NCBI RefSeq assembly: GCF_946479715.1
Contig: NZ_CAMLHF010000144.1
Location: 1-14,677, forward strand
DNA: 14,677 nucleotides
Direction of reading: 5' to 3'
Origin: an uncultured Pedobacter sp.
GTDB lineage: Bacteria > Bacteroidota > Bacteroidia > Sphingobacteriales > Sphingobacteriaceae
The translations under genes were made by a program, and so were the position numbers. Positions 6,246-14,026 of this stretch are shown in pieces; within the stretch, counting starts at the first letter, position 1; every line of letters begins with the position of its first letter. Below the pieces are notes generated by a model. That model was given only the letters and a program-made list of their open reading frames with translations, was not told the origin of the DNA and searched no databases.

Positions 6246-9200
6246 ATGTATAGGGAATTTAAACAGTTAGAACTAGCGAAAATAGGAAAAGAGATACTTG
6301 ATTTTTGGAAAGCGGAGAACATCTTTGAGAAAAGCATTTCGACCCGCTCAAAATCAAACCCATTTACTTTTTACGAAGGGCCGCCTTCTGCAAATGGAAT
6401 GCCTGGTATTCACCACGTGATGGCGCGTGCTATTAAGGATATTTTCTGCCGTTATAAAACTATTAAAGGATTTCAGGTAAAAAGAAAAGCAGGATGGGAT
6501 ACTCACGGACTTCCTGTAGAACTGGGAACTGAAAAGGAACTTGGCATCACCAAAGAAGATATAGGCAAAACCATTTCAATTGAAGAGTATAACGAAGCTT
6601 GCAAAAGAACCGTAATGCGCTATACAGATGTATGGAACGACCTTACTGAGAAAATGGGCTATTGGGTAGATATGGATGATCCGTATATAACCTATAAGTC
6701 GAAATATATGGAATCGGTTTGGTGGCTTTTGAAACAGATCTACGATAAAGGTTTATTATATAAAGGCTATACCATCCAACCTTACTCTCCAAAAGCGGGA
6801 ACAGGATTAAGCTCACATGAGGTAAATCAGCCGGGAGCTTATCGTGATGTAACCGACACTACTATAGTTGCCCAGTTTAAATCATTACCTGATACGTTAC
6901 CTGCTTTCCTGAATGGGTTTGGAGATATCCATTTCATGGCATGGACAACAACACCATGGACTTTGCCTTCGAACACAGCACTGACAGTAGGTCCAAAAAT
7001 AGATTATGTACTGGTAAAAACCTTTAATCAGTATACTTACCTTCCTGTAAATGTAATCTTAGCCAAGAACCTGGTAGGGAAACAGTTTAATAAAATATAC
7101 TTTGAAAGCACTGCTGAGGAAGATTTCAGTAATTTCAAAGAAGGTGACAAAAAGATCCCTTATCAGATTTTAACGGAGTGTAAAGGCTCAGACCTGGTAG
7201 GCGTTAAATATGAACAACTTTTACCTTATACCTTACCATACCAAAATCCGGAAAATGCTTTCCGTGTGATCTCTGGAGATTTTGTGACCACAGAGGATGG
7301 TACAGGTATTGTACATACAGCGCCAACCTTTGGTGCAGATGATGCTAAAGTAGCTAAAGAAGCAATACCTGAGGTGCCTCCTATGCTGGTTTTGGATGAG
7401 AATGGATCTCCGGTTCCATTGGTAGACTTGCAGGGAAGATTTACTACTCACGTAGGTGATCTGGCAGGAAAGTATGTAAAAAATGAATATTATAACGAAG
7501 GTGATGCTCCTGAGAAATCAGTAGACGTAGAAATTGCCATCCGTCTGAAAGAAGAAAATAAAGCATTTAAGGTAGAGAAGTATGTTCACAGTTACCCACA
7601 CAGCTGGAGAACTGACGAGCCGCTATTATATTACCCTTTGGATTCCTGGTTCATCAAAGTAACTGACATTAAGGACAGAATGTTTGATTTGAATGAGACC
7701 ATCAACTGGAAACCAAAGTCTACAGGCGAAGGCCGTTTTGGAAACTGGTTAAAAAATGCGAACGACTGGAACCTTTCGCGCTCTAGATATTGGGGTATTC
7801 CCTTGCCAATCTGGAGAACCGAAGACAAAAAAGAAGAAATATTAATTGGCTCTGTTGAAGAGCTATACAATGCCATAGAAAAGTCGATAGAAACCGGCTT
7901 TATGAAAGAAAATCCTTTTAAAGGATTTGAAATCGGCAACATGTCTGAAGCTAATTATGATTTGGTAGACCTGCATAAGAATGTAGTGGACGAGATTATA
8001 TTGGTTTCACCTTCGGGAAAACCTATGAATCGTGAAAGTGACTTAATCGATGTATGGTTTGACTCTGGTGCAATGCCTTACGCACAATGGCATTATCCTT
8101 TTGAAAATAAGGATAAGATTGATGAGCAAAAAGACTTCCCTGCTGATTTTATAGCAGAAGGAGTTGACCAGACTCGTGGATGGTTCTATACTTTACACGC
8201 TATTGGAGCATTGGTTTTTGATAAAATTGCGTATAAAAACGTAGTTTCAAATGGATTAGTGCTCGACAAAAATGGACAAAAAATGTCTAAACGATTGGGC
8301 AATGCAGCTGATCCGTTTAAGACATTGGAAGAGTACGGCCCGGATGCTACGCGCTGGTATATGATATCAAATGCAAACCCATGGGACAACTTAAAGTTCG
8401 ACATTGAGGGAATTGCAGAGGTACGCCGTAAATTCTTTGGAACACTTTATAACACCTATGCTTTCTTTGCATTATATGCAAATATTGACAAGTTTGAAAT
8501 AGACCAGAATAATCTGACCCCGGTTGCTGAACGCAGTGAGCTTGACAGATGGATCCTATCGCTACTGCAAACATTAATTGCAGAGGTGGATGAAAGCTAT
8601 GCTGCTTATGAGCCTACTAAAGCTGCAAGAGCAATTCAGTCATTTGTGGATGAGCACTTGAGTAACTGGTATATCCGTTTATCACGTCGCCGTTTCTGGA
8701 AGGGCGAAATGACTGCAGATAAGAAAGCTGCGTATGAAACTTTATACGCTTGTTTAACCAGTATCTCGCAACTGATGTCGCCTATAGCTCCTTTCTTTGC
8801 TGACTGGTTATTCCAGAATTTAACTGCAGGAGACGCGGCTAATAATGTTGAATCTGTACACCTTGCCTTACTTAAAGAAGCGGATCAGAGCTTGATTGAC
8901 ACAGAACTTAATGAACGTATGCATCTGGCGCAAGATATATCATCGATGGTATTGTCGCTGCGTAAAAAAACAAGCATCAATGTTCGTCAGCCTTTGGCCA
9001 AAATCCTGATCCCGGTACTGGATAATAAATTTGCTGAAAGGGTTGAATTAGTTAAAGAATTAATCCTTTCAGAAACGAATATTAAGGATATTGAGTATAT
9101 TACCGACACTGCTGGCTTCATTACCAAAAAGATCAAACCTAACTTTAAAGCCCTGGGCCCTAAGGTTGGTAAAGACATGAAAATGGTTGCCGAAGTGGTA

Positions 9201-9638
9201 AACAACTTGACACAGGAACAATTAAGTCAGTTTGAAAATGAAGGGAAATATCAAATTACTGGCACTAATTATGTTATCGAGTTGAGCGACGTTGAGATCA
9301 TTGCTGAAGATATACCAGGATGGCAGGTAACTAATATGGGTAACTTAACTGTTGCTCTTGATGTTACGATAACTGACGAACTGAAACAGGAAGGATTATC
9401 ACGTGAACTAATTAACAGAATTCAGAATTTAAGAAAAGAACTTAATTTCGAAGTTACAGATAGAATTACTGTGACTTTACAAAACCATAATTTAGTAGCT
9501 GCAGCTGTAGCTCAAAATAAAACATACATTTGCTCGGAAATTTTAGCAGATGAGGTTAAATTAACAGAAAGTTTAGATAATGGAAACAAAATAGTAATCG
9601 ATGATGTTGAGTTACAAATTTCGATTGCCAAACAATAA
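6246..9638 (+). CDS. ileS: Isoleucyl-tRNA synthetase, type 2, with altered HIGH motif (GIHH)
   Basis: This 1130-residue class I synthetase charges tRNA-Ile with isoleucine in the cytoplasm. Its length and long C-terminal extension fit the eukaryote-like type 2 group, not the shorter type 1 enzyme. The ATP-binding signature lies in YEGPPSANGMPGIHH and reads G54-I55-H56-H57 where most synthetases have HIGH. The second ATP loop is KMSKR at 679-683. The editing (CP1) domain begins near WTTTPWTLPSNTAL (233-246) and contains the GTGIVHTAPTFGADD block that clears mischarged valine. A tRNA anticodon-binding domain follows (LSNWYIRLSRRRFW). I chose ATG 6246 over the in-frame TTG at 6243 because a GGAG is well placed and the protein begins naturally at MYREF. 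It leads an operon with a DksA-like gene (5-bp gap) and lspA. Confidence 0.97.
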   Translation: MYREFKQLELAKIGKEILDFWKAENIFEKSISTRSKSNPFTFYEGPPSANGMPGIHHVMARAIKDIFCRYKTIKGFQVKRKAGWDTHGLPVELGTEKELGITKEDIGKTISIEEYNEACKRTVMRYTDVWNDLTEKMGYWVDMDDPYITYKSKYMESVWWLLKQIYDKGLLYKGYTIQPYSPKAGTGLSSHEVNQPGAYRDVTDTTIVAQFKSLPDTLPAFLNGFGDIHFMAWTTTPWTLPSNTALTVGPKIDYVLVKTFNQYTYLPVNVILAKNLVGKQFNKIYFESTAEEDFSNFKEGDKKIPYQILTECKGSDLVGVKYEQLLPYTLPYQNPENAFRVISGDFVTTEDGTGIVHTAPTFGADDAKVAKEAIPEVPPMLVLDENGSPVPLVDLQGRFTTHVGDLAGKYVKNEYYNEGDAPEKSVDVEIAIRLKEENKAFKVEKYVHSYPHSWRTDEPLLYYPLDSWFIKVTDIKDRMFDLNETINWKPKSTGEGRFGNWLKNANDWNLSRSRYWGIPLPIWRTEDKKEEILIGSVEELYNAIEKSIETGFMKENPFKGFEIGNMSEANYDLVDLHKNVVDEIILVSPSGKPMNRESDLIDVWFDSGAMPYAQWHYPFENKDKIDEQKDFPADFIAEGVDQTRGWFYTLHAIGALVFDKIAYKNVVSNGLVLDKNGQKMSKRLGNAADPFKTLEEYGPDATRWYMISNANPWDNLKFDIEGIAEVRRKFFGTLYNTYAFFALYANIDKFEIDQNNLTPVAERSELDRWILSLLQTLIAEVDESYAAYEPTKAARAIQSFVDEHLSNWYIRLSRRRFWKGEMTADKKAAYETLYACLTSISQLMSPIAPFFADWLFQNLTAGDAANNVESVHLALLKEADQSLIDTELNERMHLAQDISSMVLSLRKKTSINVRQPLAKILIPVLDNKFAERVELVKELILSETNIKDIEYITDTAGFITKKIKPNFKALGPKVGKDMKMVAEVVNNLTQEQLSQFENEGKYQITGTNYVIELSDVEIIAEDIPGWQVTNMGNLTVALDVTITDELKQEGLSRELINRIQNLRKELNFEVTDRITVTLQNHNLVAAAVAQNKTYICSEILADEVKLTESLDNGNKIVIDDVELQISIAKQ

Positions 9639-9643
9639 TTATT

Positions 9644-10027
9644 ATGGAAAAAGCTACAAAAACAAGGTACTCTGACAGTGAACTTCAAGAATTTAAAGAA
9701 TTGATTCAGGAAAAATTACGTATGGCCAGAGAAGAGTTTCTTGATTTAACGAACTCTCTAAGCAGTCCTAATTCTAACGGAACAGAAGATACTTCTGGTA
9801 CTTACAAAACGCTTGAAGATGGTTCTGCAACTCTTGAAAAAGAACAATTAAACCAGCTGGCTGCACGTCAGAAAAAATTCATTGAGAATTTAGAGGCTGC
9901 ATTGGTGCGTATTGAGAATAAAACTTATGGTATCTGCAGAGAAACAGGCAAACTGATTCAGAAAGAACGTTTACGCGCTGTACCACACGCAACTTTAAGC
10001 ATGGAAGCTAAACTGAAGCAGTCGTAA
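9644..10027 (+). CDS. DksA/TraR-family protein with degenerate zinc finger
   Basis: The 127-residue protein has the DksA/TraR layout: a long charged coiled coil at about 10-92, then a C-terminal globular piece, YGICRETGKLIQKERLRAVP and then HATLSMEAKL. In DksA this piece is a four-cysteine zinc finger. Here only C98 remains, and the other three positions read T101, S119 and A122. The coiled-coil tip also lacks a clear DxxDxA motif, which DksA uses in the RNA polymerase secondary channel. It may therefore fold without zinc and may not act exactly as DksA does. It lies 5 bp after ileS, and its stop overlaps the lspA start (TAATG), so the three genes are probably co-transcribed and lspA is translationally coupled. 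This form with lost cysteines is familiar in Bacteroidota, so decay in this strain alone is unlikely. Confidence 0.88.
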   Translation: MEKATKTRYSDSELQEFKELIQEKLRMAREEFLDLTNSLSSPNSNGTEDTSGTYKTLEDGSATLEKEQLNQLAARQKKFIENLEAALVRIENKTYGICRETGKLIQKERLRAVPHATLSMEAKLKQS

Positions 10028-10629
10028 TGAAAGGCTATACAAAACCTTTATTAATAATTTTCCTGGTTTTGCTTGCTGATCAGGTTTTAAAAACCTGGAT
10101 CAAGACCAATATGTTTATGGGTCAGGAGTTCAAGATCATTGGCAATTGGTTTATTATTCATTTTACGGAAAATAACGGGATGGCGTTTGGACTTGAGTTT
10201 GGCGGGGAGTTTGGTAAGCTTGCCTTATCATTATTCAGAATAGCAGCCGTTGCCGGTATCGGTTATGGATTACACTACCTGATCCAAAGGAAATACCATC
10301 GTGGCCTTATTTTAAACGTGGCATTGATATTTGCGGGTGCACTAGGAAATATTATAGATTCAGTACTGTATGGCGTAATATATGGTTATGCGGGATGGTT
10401 CCATGGACGAGTGGTAGATATGTTCTATTTCCCTATCTGGGAAGGTCATTTTCCTTCGTGGTTTCCAATATGGGGCGGAGAAGATTTTATCTTTTTCAGA
10501 CCTGTATTTAATATTGCAGACGCGGCCATCTCGGTTGGTGTAATCATCATACTTGTGTTCCAGAAGACTTATTTTAAGGAAGAATTTAAAGAAGAAATTG
10601 GCCCTAATAATGAGATAGTTGAAGAATAA
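10027..10629 (+). CDS. lspA: Lipoprotein signal peptidase (signal peptidase II)
   Basis: LspA is an inner-membrane aspartyl protease that removes the signal peptide from prolipoproteins after lipid attachment to cysteine. This 200-residue protein shows the family blocks ADQVLKTWI (18-26), TENNGMAFG (48-56), ALGNIIDSV (105-113), GRVVDMFYF (128-136) and FNIADAAISVG (161-171). The catalytic pair is D131 and D165. Four hydrophobic helices are visible, at about 7-22, 64-86, 94-116 and 163-179. Most LspA proteins have 160-170 residues. The extra length here is an aromatic insert at about 137-158, between the two catalytic aspartates, plus an acidic C-terminal tail. Its ATG overlaps the stop of the preceding gene by one base. 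Lipoproteins such as SusD are abundant in this phylum and depend on this enzyme. Confidence 0.96.
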   Translation: MKGYTKPLLIIFLVLLADQVLKTWIKTNMFMGQEFKIIGNWFIIHFTENNGMAFGLEFGGEFGKLALSLFRIAAVAGIGYGLHYLIQRKYHRGLILNVALIFAGALGNIIDSVLYGVIYGYAGWFHGRVVDMFYFPIWEGHFPSWFPIWGGEDFIFFRPVFNIADAAISVGVIIILVFQKTYFKEEFKEEIGPNNEIVEE

Positions 10630-10633
10630 TTTT

Positions 10634-10656
10634 ATGATTTGTGCTAATGATTTGTG
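10634..10656. repeat. Short direct repeat between lspA and the SIMPL gene
   Basis: ATGATTTGTG occurs at 10634-10643 and 10647-10656, 13 bp apart. Both copies contain TTTG, so either could be a -33 promoter element for the gene at 10716, but no good -7 box follows. The 86-bp gap shows no terminator. Confidence 0.4.
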
Positions 10657-10715
10657 GAATTGGTATGGTAATTTCATCTAACTATTAAATACACAAAAGA
10701 AAAACATTTATCATT

Positions 10716-11420
10716 ATGAAAAAGTTATTAACCCTTGCCTTCGTTTCCTTATTAAGTATAAGCGCTATGGCTCAACAAGTAGATTTAAGAAAAAAGATCA
10801 GCGTTAGTGGTTCTGCAGAAACCGAAGTTACTCCAGACATTATTTACATTAGTATCTCTTTAAAAGAATATTTAAAGGATAACAACAGTAAGAAAAAAGT
10901 GGAGATCACAACTTTGGAAAGCCAATTGTATGCTGCGGTTCAAAAAGCAGGTATTGACAAAGAAAACCTAACTATCAACAACTTATCAAGCTATGCTATA
11001 GTTACAGAGAAAAAGAAAAATCCTGATTATCTGGCCAGCAAACAGTATCGCTTAAAAGTATCTGATTTGAATAAATGGAACGACATTATTGGTTCTATTG
11101 ATCCTAAAGGAATCGCTTATACCAATGTTGACAGTTATGATTATTCAAAAATTGAAACACTTAAGAAAGAACTGAAAATTAAAGCACTCCAAGCTGCTAA
11201 AGAAAAAGCATCTTACCTGGTTGAAGCCCTTGGGGATAAATTAGGTAGTGTAATTGATATTCAGGAAGTGAACAATGAACAATATCCACAGCCAATGTAT
11301 CGTAATGTGATGATGATGAAAGCTGAAAGTGCTGATATGGCAGGAGCTGCTGCACCGGAGATTGACTTCAAAAAAATAAAACTGAACTATATAATGAATA
11401 CAGTATTCGAAATTAAATAG
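10716..11420 (+). CDS. SIMPL-domain (DUF541, YggE-like) exported protein
   Basis: The 234-residue protein has a signal peptide (MKKLLTLAFVSLLSISAMA, cleavage before Q20) and then one SIMPL domain. The domain begins with KISVSGSAETEVTPDIIYIS, the usual GxG..V.PD start of the family, and includes YLASKQYRLKVSDLNKWNDI and KIETLKKELKIKALQAAKEK. The family includes E. coli YggE, linked to lower oxidative stress, and Brucella BP26, a periplasmic channel-shaped oligomer. No enzyme activity is established. A run of methionines (RNVMMMKAESADMAG) near the C-terminus is a local oddity. The gene ends in four in-frame stop codons in a row, TAG TAG TAG TGA at 11418-11429, and a strong terminator follows. 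It appears to be transcribed alone. Confidence 0.9.
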   Translation: MKKLLTLAFVSLLSISAMAQQVDLRKKISVSGSAETEVTPDIIYISISLKEYLKDNNSKKKVEITTLESQLYAAVQKAGIDKENLTINNLSSYAIVTEKKKNPDYLASKQYRLKVSDLNKWNDIIGSIDPKGIAYTNVDSYDYSKIETLKKELKIKALQAAKEKASYLVEALGDKLGSVIDIQEVNNEQYPQPMYRNVMMMKAESADMAGAAAPEIDFKKIKLNYIMNTVFEIK

Positions 11421-11463
11421 TAGTAGTGACTACTTGAGTATACAGTTTTAAGAAAATACCTTT

Positions 11464-11497
11464 AAAAAACCTATCAATAACTTTTGGTAGGTTTTTT
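11464..11497 (+). terminator. Intrinsic terminator after the SIMPL gene
   Basis: A 14-bp stem (A-run plus CCTATCAA against TTGGTAGG plus T-run, with one G-T wobble) closes a six-base loop, TAACTT, and its right arm ends in six T. It lies 44 bases after the SIMPL gene stop. The A-run on the left arm means it could also work on the other strand. Confidence 0.88.
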
Positions 11498-11530
11498 GTT
11501 ATTTAGATAATATCACAAAATTCAAATCGT

Positions 11531-11845
11531 ATGAAAAGATTAATTTACTCTTTAGTGCTAGTTTTCACATTGGCAATCAGCGCAAACACAGTTTCTGCAG
11601 CAGGAAAGACAGACAAGATTAAAACTGAGATGACTGCCGAGCAGCAAATTCAGCTAAAACAGATCACTGACCGTGTTCAGGAGATCCGTTCAATGGACAA
11701 ATCTCAGTTGTCAAAAACTGAGAAGAAAGAGTTACGTAAAGAATTGAGAGGATTGAAAAAACAAGCAAATGCGTTAGGTGGCGGTGTTTACCTTTCTGTT
11801 GGTGCAATCATCATCATTATTTTATTATTAATTCTTATTCTATAG
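11531..11845 (+). CDS. Small exported protein with charged helix and hydrophobic C-terminal tail
   Basis: The 104-residue protein is of a type seen in Bacteroidota, but I know of no function for it. Residues 1-23 form a signal peptide (MKRLIYSLVLVFTLAISANT, then VSA). Residues about 30-80 are charged and predicted helical, with K/E/Q-rich heptad-like spacing. After a GGG turn (83-85), the protein ends with a hydrophobic stretch, SVGAIIIIILLLILIL (89-104), with no residues after it. This suggests a short periplasmic helix anchored by its tail in a membrane. The start is the ATG just before the signal peptide. It has its own transcription unit between two terminators, so it can be regulated on its own. 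No catalytic motif is present. Confidence 0.8.
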   Translation: MKRLIYSLVLVFTLAISANTVSAAGKTDKIKTEMTAEQQIQLKQITDRVQEIRSMDKSQLSKTEKKELRKELRGLKKQANALGGGVYLSVGAIIIIILLLILIL

Positions 11846-11871
11846 AATACCTTATTTACATCTACCTATAA

Positions 11872-11899
11872 AAAAAGCTTCCCAATTGGGAAGCTTTTT
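11872..11899. terminator. Bidirectional intrinsic terminator, perfect palindrome
   Basis: AAAAAGCTTCCCAA followed directly by its exact reverse complement gives a 28-bp perfect palindrome with T-runs on both strands. It sits between two convergent genes, the small exported protein (stop 11845) and serS (stop 11923), and should end transcription from both sides. Confidence 0.92.
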
Positions 11900-11922
11900 C
11901 TGTTTATGGGGTTTTGTCTTAT

Positions 11923-13194
11923 TTAATCAATGTATTCAAAACCTGTATATTTTACCAAAGCTTCTGGAATTTTAATTCCTTTTTCGGTTTGGTTATTTTC
12001 CAGAATAGCGGCAACAATACGAGGTAGTGCCAGTGCACTTCCATTTAATGTATGTGCCAACTGTGTTTTACCAGAAGCACCTTTAAATCTTAACTTAAGT
12101 CTGTTACTTTGGTATGTTTCAAAGTTAGATACTGAAGATACCTCTAACCAGCGTTGTTGTGCGGCGCTCCATACTTCCATGTCGTAAGTCATTGCAGAGG
12201 TAAAGCCCATATCGCCACCACATAAACGTAAAACACGATAGTGGAGACCTAGCTCCTGAAGTAATGACTGAACATAAGCGCTCATGTCTTCAAGAACATC
12301 ATAAGATTTATCTGGATGTACAACCTGTACTATTTCAACTTTATCGAACTGATGCAAGCGGTTTAACCCACGTACATGCGCGCCATATGACCCTGCTTCT
12401 CTACGAAAACAAGGTGTATATGCTGTGTTTTTTATAGGAAGTTCTTCTTCCTTTAAAATCACATCACGATAAAGATTGGTTACAGGCACCTCAGCTGTTG
12501 GGATAAGATATAGATTATCTACTCCTGCATGGTACATTTGTCCTTCTTTATCTGGTAGCTGTCCGGTACCAAAGCCTGAGGCTTCGTTAACTAAGTGCGG
12601 TACTTGCATTTCTCGATAGCCCTTTTCTGTTGCGTGGTCTAAAAAGAAATTAATAAGTGCTCTTTGCAAACGCGCGCCCTTACCTTTGTATACAGGGAAA
12701 CCTGCACCGGTTATTTTTGTACCAAGCTCAAAATCTATAATATCATATTTAGCAGTCAATTCCCAGTGTGGCAGCGCACCTTCTGGCAAATCGGCAGGAT
12801 TACCGTGTTCATAAACAACTTCATTGTCTTCAGCTGCACTTCCTTGTTTTACAAGGTGGTGCGGCAAGTTTGGCAGTTGTACAATCAAACCATATAAAGC
12901 GTCTTCCACTTCCGTCAGTTGATCTGAAAGATTTTTATGCTCTTCCTTATTTGATGTAGTTTCTGCTTTAAGTACTTCTGCTTCTTCTTTCTTACCGCTA
13001 CGCATTAGTTCACCAATCTGTTTTGCAGCTGCATTGGCTACGGCCGAAAGGTTATCCAGCGAGGTTTGAACTTGTCTTCGTTCTTCGTCAATTTTAATAA
13101 TTTCATCAACCAGCTCTGGGTGCTTAAAATTACGTACACTTAGTCCTTCTAAAACTTTCTCTCTATTTTCGCGGATATAGTTAACTTGCAGCAT
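11923..13194 (-). CDS. serS: Seryl-tRNA synthetase
   Basis: This 423-residue class II synthetase charges tRNA-Ser (and tRNA-Sec where present) with serine, and has the normal family length. Residues 1-105 form the N-terminal antiparallel coiled-coil arm that grips the long variable arm of tRNA-Ser. The catalytic core shows motif 1 (GARLQRALINFFLDHATEKG, 173-192), the serine-site TAE (233-235), motif 2 (FRREAGSYG, 263-271, followed by RGLNRLHQFDKVE) and motif 3 (NGSALALPRIVAAILE, 384-399, with R392 for ATP). All key residues are present. The ATG at 13192-13194 gives the standard MLQVNYIRENRE start. It is transcribed alone, ends at the palindromic terminator, and is divergent from rsmI. Confidence 0.97.
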   Translation of the reverse strand: MLQVNYIRENREKVLEGLSVRNFKHPELVDEIIKIDEERRQVQTSLDNLSAVANAAAKQIGELMRSGKKEEAEVLKAETTSNKEEHKNLSDQLTEVEDALYGLIVQLPNLPHHLVKQGSAAEDNEVVYEHGNPADLPEGALPHWELTAKYDIIDFELGTKITGAGFPVYKGKGARLQRALINFFLDHATEKGYREMQVPHLVNEASGFGTGQLPDKEGQMYHAGVDNLYLIPTAEVPVTNLYRDVILKEEELPIKNTAYTPCFRREAGSYGAHVRGLNRLHQFDKVEIVQVVHPDKSYDVLEDMSAYVQSLLQELGLHYRVLRLCGGDMGFTSAMTYDMEVWSAAQQRWLEVSSVSNFETYQSNRLKLRFKGASGKTQLAHTLNGSALALPRIVAAILENNQTEKGIKIPEALVKYTGFEYID

Positions 13195-13210
13195 TATTTT
13201 ATTTTTTAAA

Positions 13211-13218
13211 CAAAGATA
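13211..13218 (-). promoter_or_regulatory. -7 promoter box for serS
   Basis: Read on the minus strand this is TATCTTTG, an exact TAnnTTTG match 16 bases before the serS ATG. The short leader is typical for the phylum. The -33 region would fall in the neighbouring hairpin repeat, where no good TTTG is seen at normal spacing. Confidence 0.6.
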
Positions 13219-13227
13219 ATAACTTAA

Positions 13228-13258
13228 CTCGTCATTGCGAACGCAAGTACAATACGAG
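13228..13258. repeat. REP-like hairpin between serS and rsmI
   Basis: CTCGT-C-ATTG pairs with CAATACGAG to give a nine-pair stem with one bulged C and a 12-base loop; inside lies a second small inverted repeat, TTGCG-AA-CGCAA. The core CGTCATTGCGAACG strongly resembles the start of a dispersed repeat type (CGTCATTGCGA...) seen in many bacterial genomes. It overlaps the upstream promoter region of both flanking genes. Its identity as a repeat-family member is inferred from resemblance. Confidence 0.5.
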
Positions 13259-13268
13259 ACCTAAAATT

Positions 13269-13979
13269 ATGGAAGGTAAACTATTTCTTGTGCCCACCCC
13301 TATTGGAAATCTTGAAGACATGACCTTCAGGGCAATCCGAATTTTAAAAGAAGCTGATGTGATCCTTGCAGAGGATACCCGTACCAGTGCTCCTATGCTG
13401 AAGCATTTCGGTATCGATAAAAAAGCGTATTCACATCACCAACATAATGAACATCAGGCGACTTCAGAAATCATTAAGTTTTTGAAAGAAGGTAAAATGG
13501 TAGCTTTGATCTCCGATGCCGGAACACCTGCAATATCTGATCCTGGCTTTTTTCTGGTTCGGGAAGCAATTAAAAATGATTTGGCAGTAGAGTGTTTGCC
13601 TGGAGCTACAGCATTTGTACCTGCTCTGGTAAATTCAGGGTTACCTTCTGACTCTTTTGTTTTTGAAGGCTTTTTGCCGGTAAAAAAAGGGCGACAAACA
13701 CGTTTTAAAAAACTGGCCGAGGAAGAAAGGACAATAGTATTATATGAAAGTCCACACAGACTACTTAAGACCCTTGAGGAATTTGCTCAGTATTTGGGTG
13801 CAGATCGTCAGGCATCGGTAAGTCGTGAGTTAACCAAGCTTTATGAAGAAACTGTGAGAGGCACTTTAACCGAAATTAAATCACATTTTGAAAACAATAT
13901 ATTAAAAGGAGAATTCGTAATTTGTATTGCGGGAGCTGAAGAAGTAAAAAAGAAAGCTAAGTATGATCGCGACAATTAG
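13269..13979 (+). CDS. rsmI: 16S rRNA (cytidine-1402-2'-O)-methyltransferase
   Basis: RsmI uses S-adenosylmethionine to methylate the ribose 2'-OH of C1402 in the 16S decoding centre; with RsmH it makes m4Cm1402. The 236-residue protein starts with the family hallmark LVPTPIGNLEDMTFRA (7-22). Then come AEDTRTS (34-40), LISDAGTPAISDPG (80-93), PGATAFVPALVNSGLP (111-126), FEGFLPVKKGRQ (132-143) and YESPHRL (159-165), all tetrapyrrole-methylase-fold SAM and substrate loops. It is shorter than the roughly 280-residue E. coli enzyme because it lacks the extra C-terminal domain, which is common outside proteobacteria. The ATG at 13269 fits the hallmark start. It is followed 47 bp later, without a terminator, by the PH-like/SHOCT gene, so read-through is likely. 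Confidence 0.96.
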   Translation: MEGKLFLVPTPIGNLEDMTFRAIRILKEADVILAEDTRTSAPMLKHFGIDKKAYSHHQHNEHQATSEIIKFLKEGKMVALISDAGTPAISDPGFFLVREAIKNDLAVECLPGATAFVPALVNSGLPSDSFVFEGFLPVKKGRQTRFKKLAEEERTIVLYESPHRLLKTLEEFAQYLGADRQASVSRELTKLYEETVRGTLTEIKSHFENNILKGEFVICIAGAEEVKKKAKYDRDN

Positions 13980-14026
13980 GGTTCAATTTTTGATAGCTGA
14001 CTACTGAAATTATTATAAGAAATAAC

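Noticed and set aside
7631..7942. Minus-strand open frame of 103 codons inside ileS
   Set aside because: It is fully antisense to conserved synthetase sequence; no motif or start signal supports it.
8280..8294. KMSKR in place of KMSKS as a damaged ATP loop in IleRS
   Set aside because: KMSKR is a common variant in type-2 isoleucyl-tRNA synthetases and is not a sign of decay.
10360..10677. Minus-strand open frame of 105 codons across the end of lspA
   Set aside because: It is antisense to the conserved LspA catalytic region, and its translation resembles no family I know.
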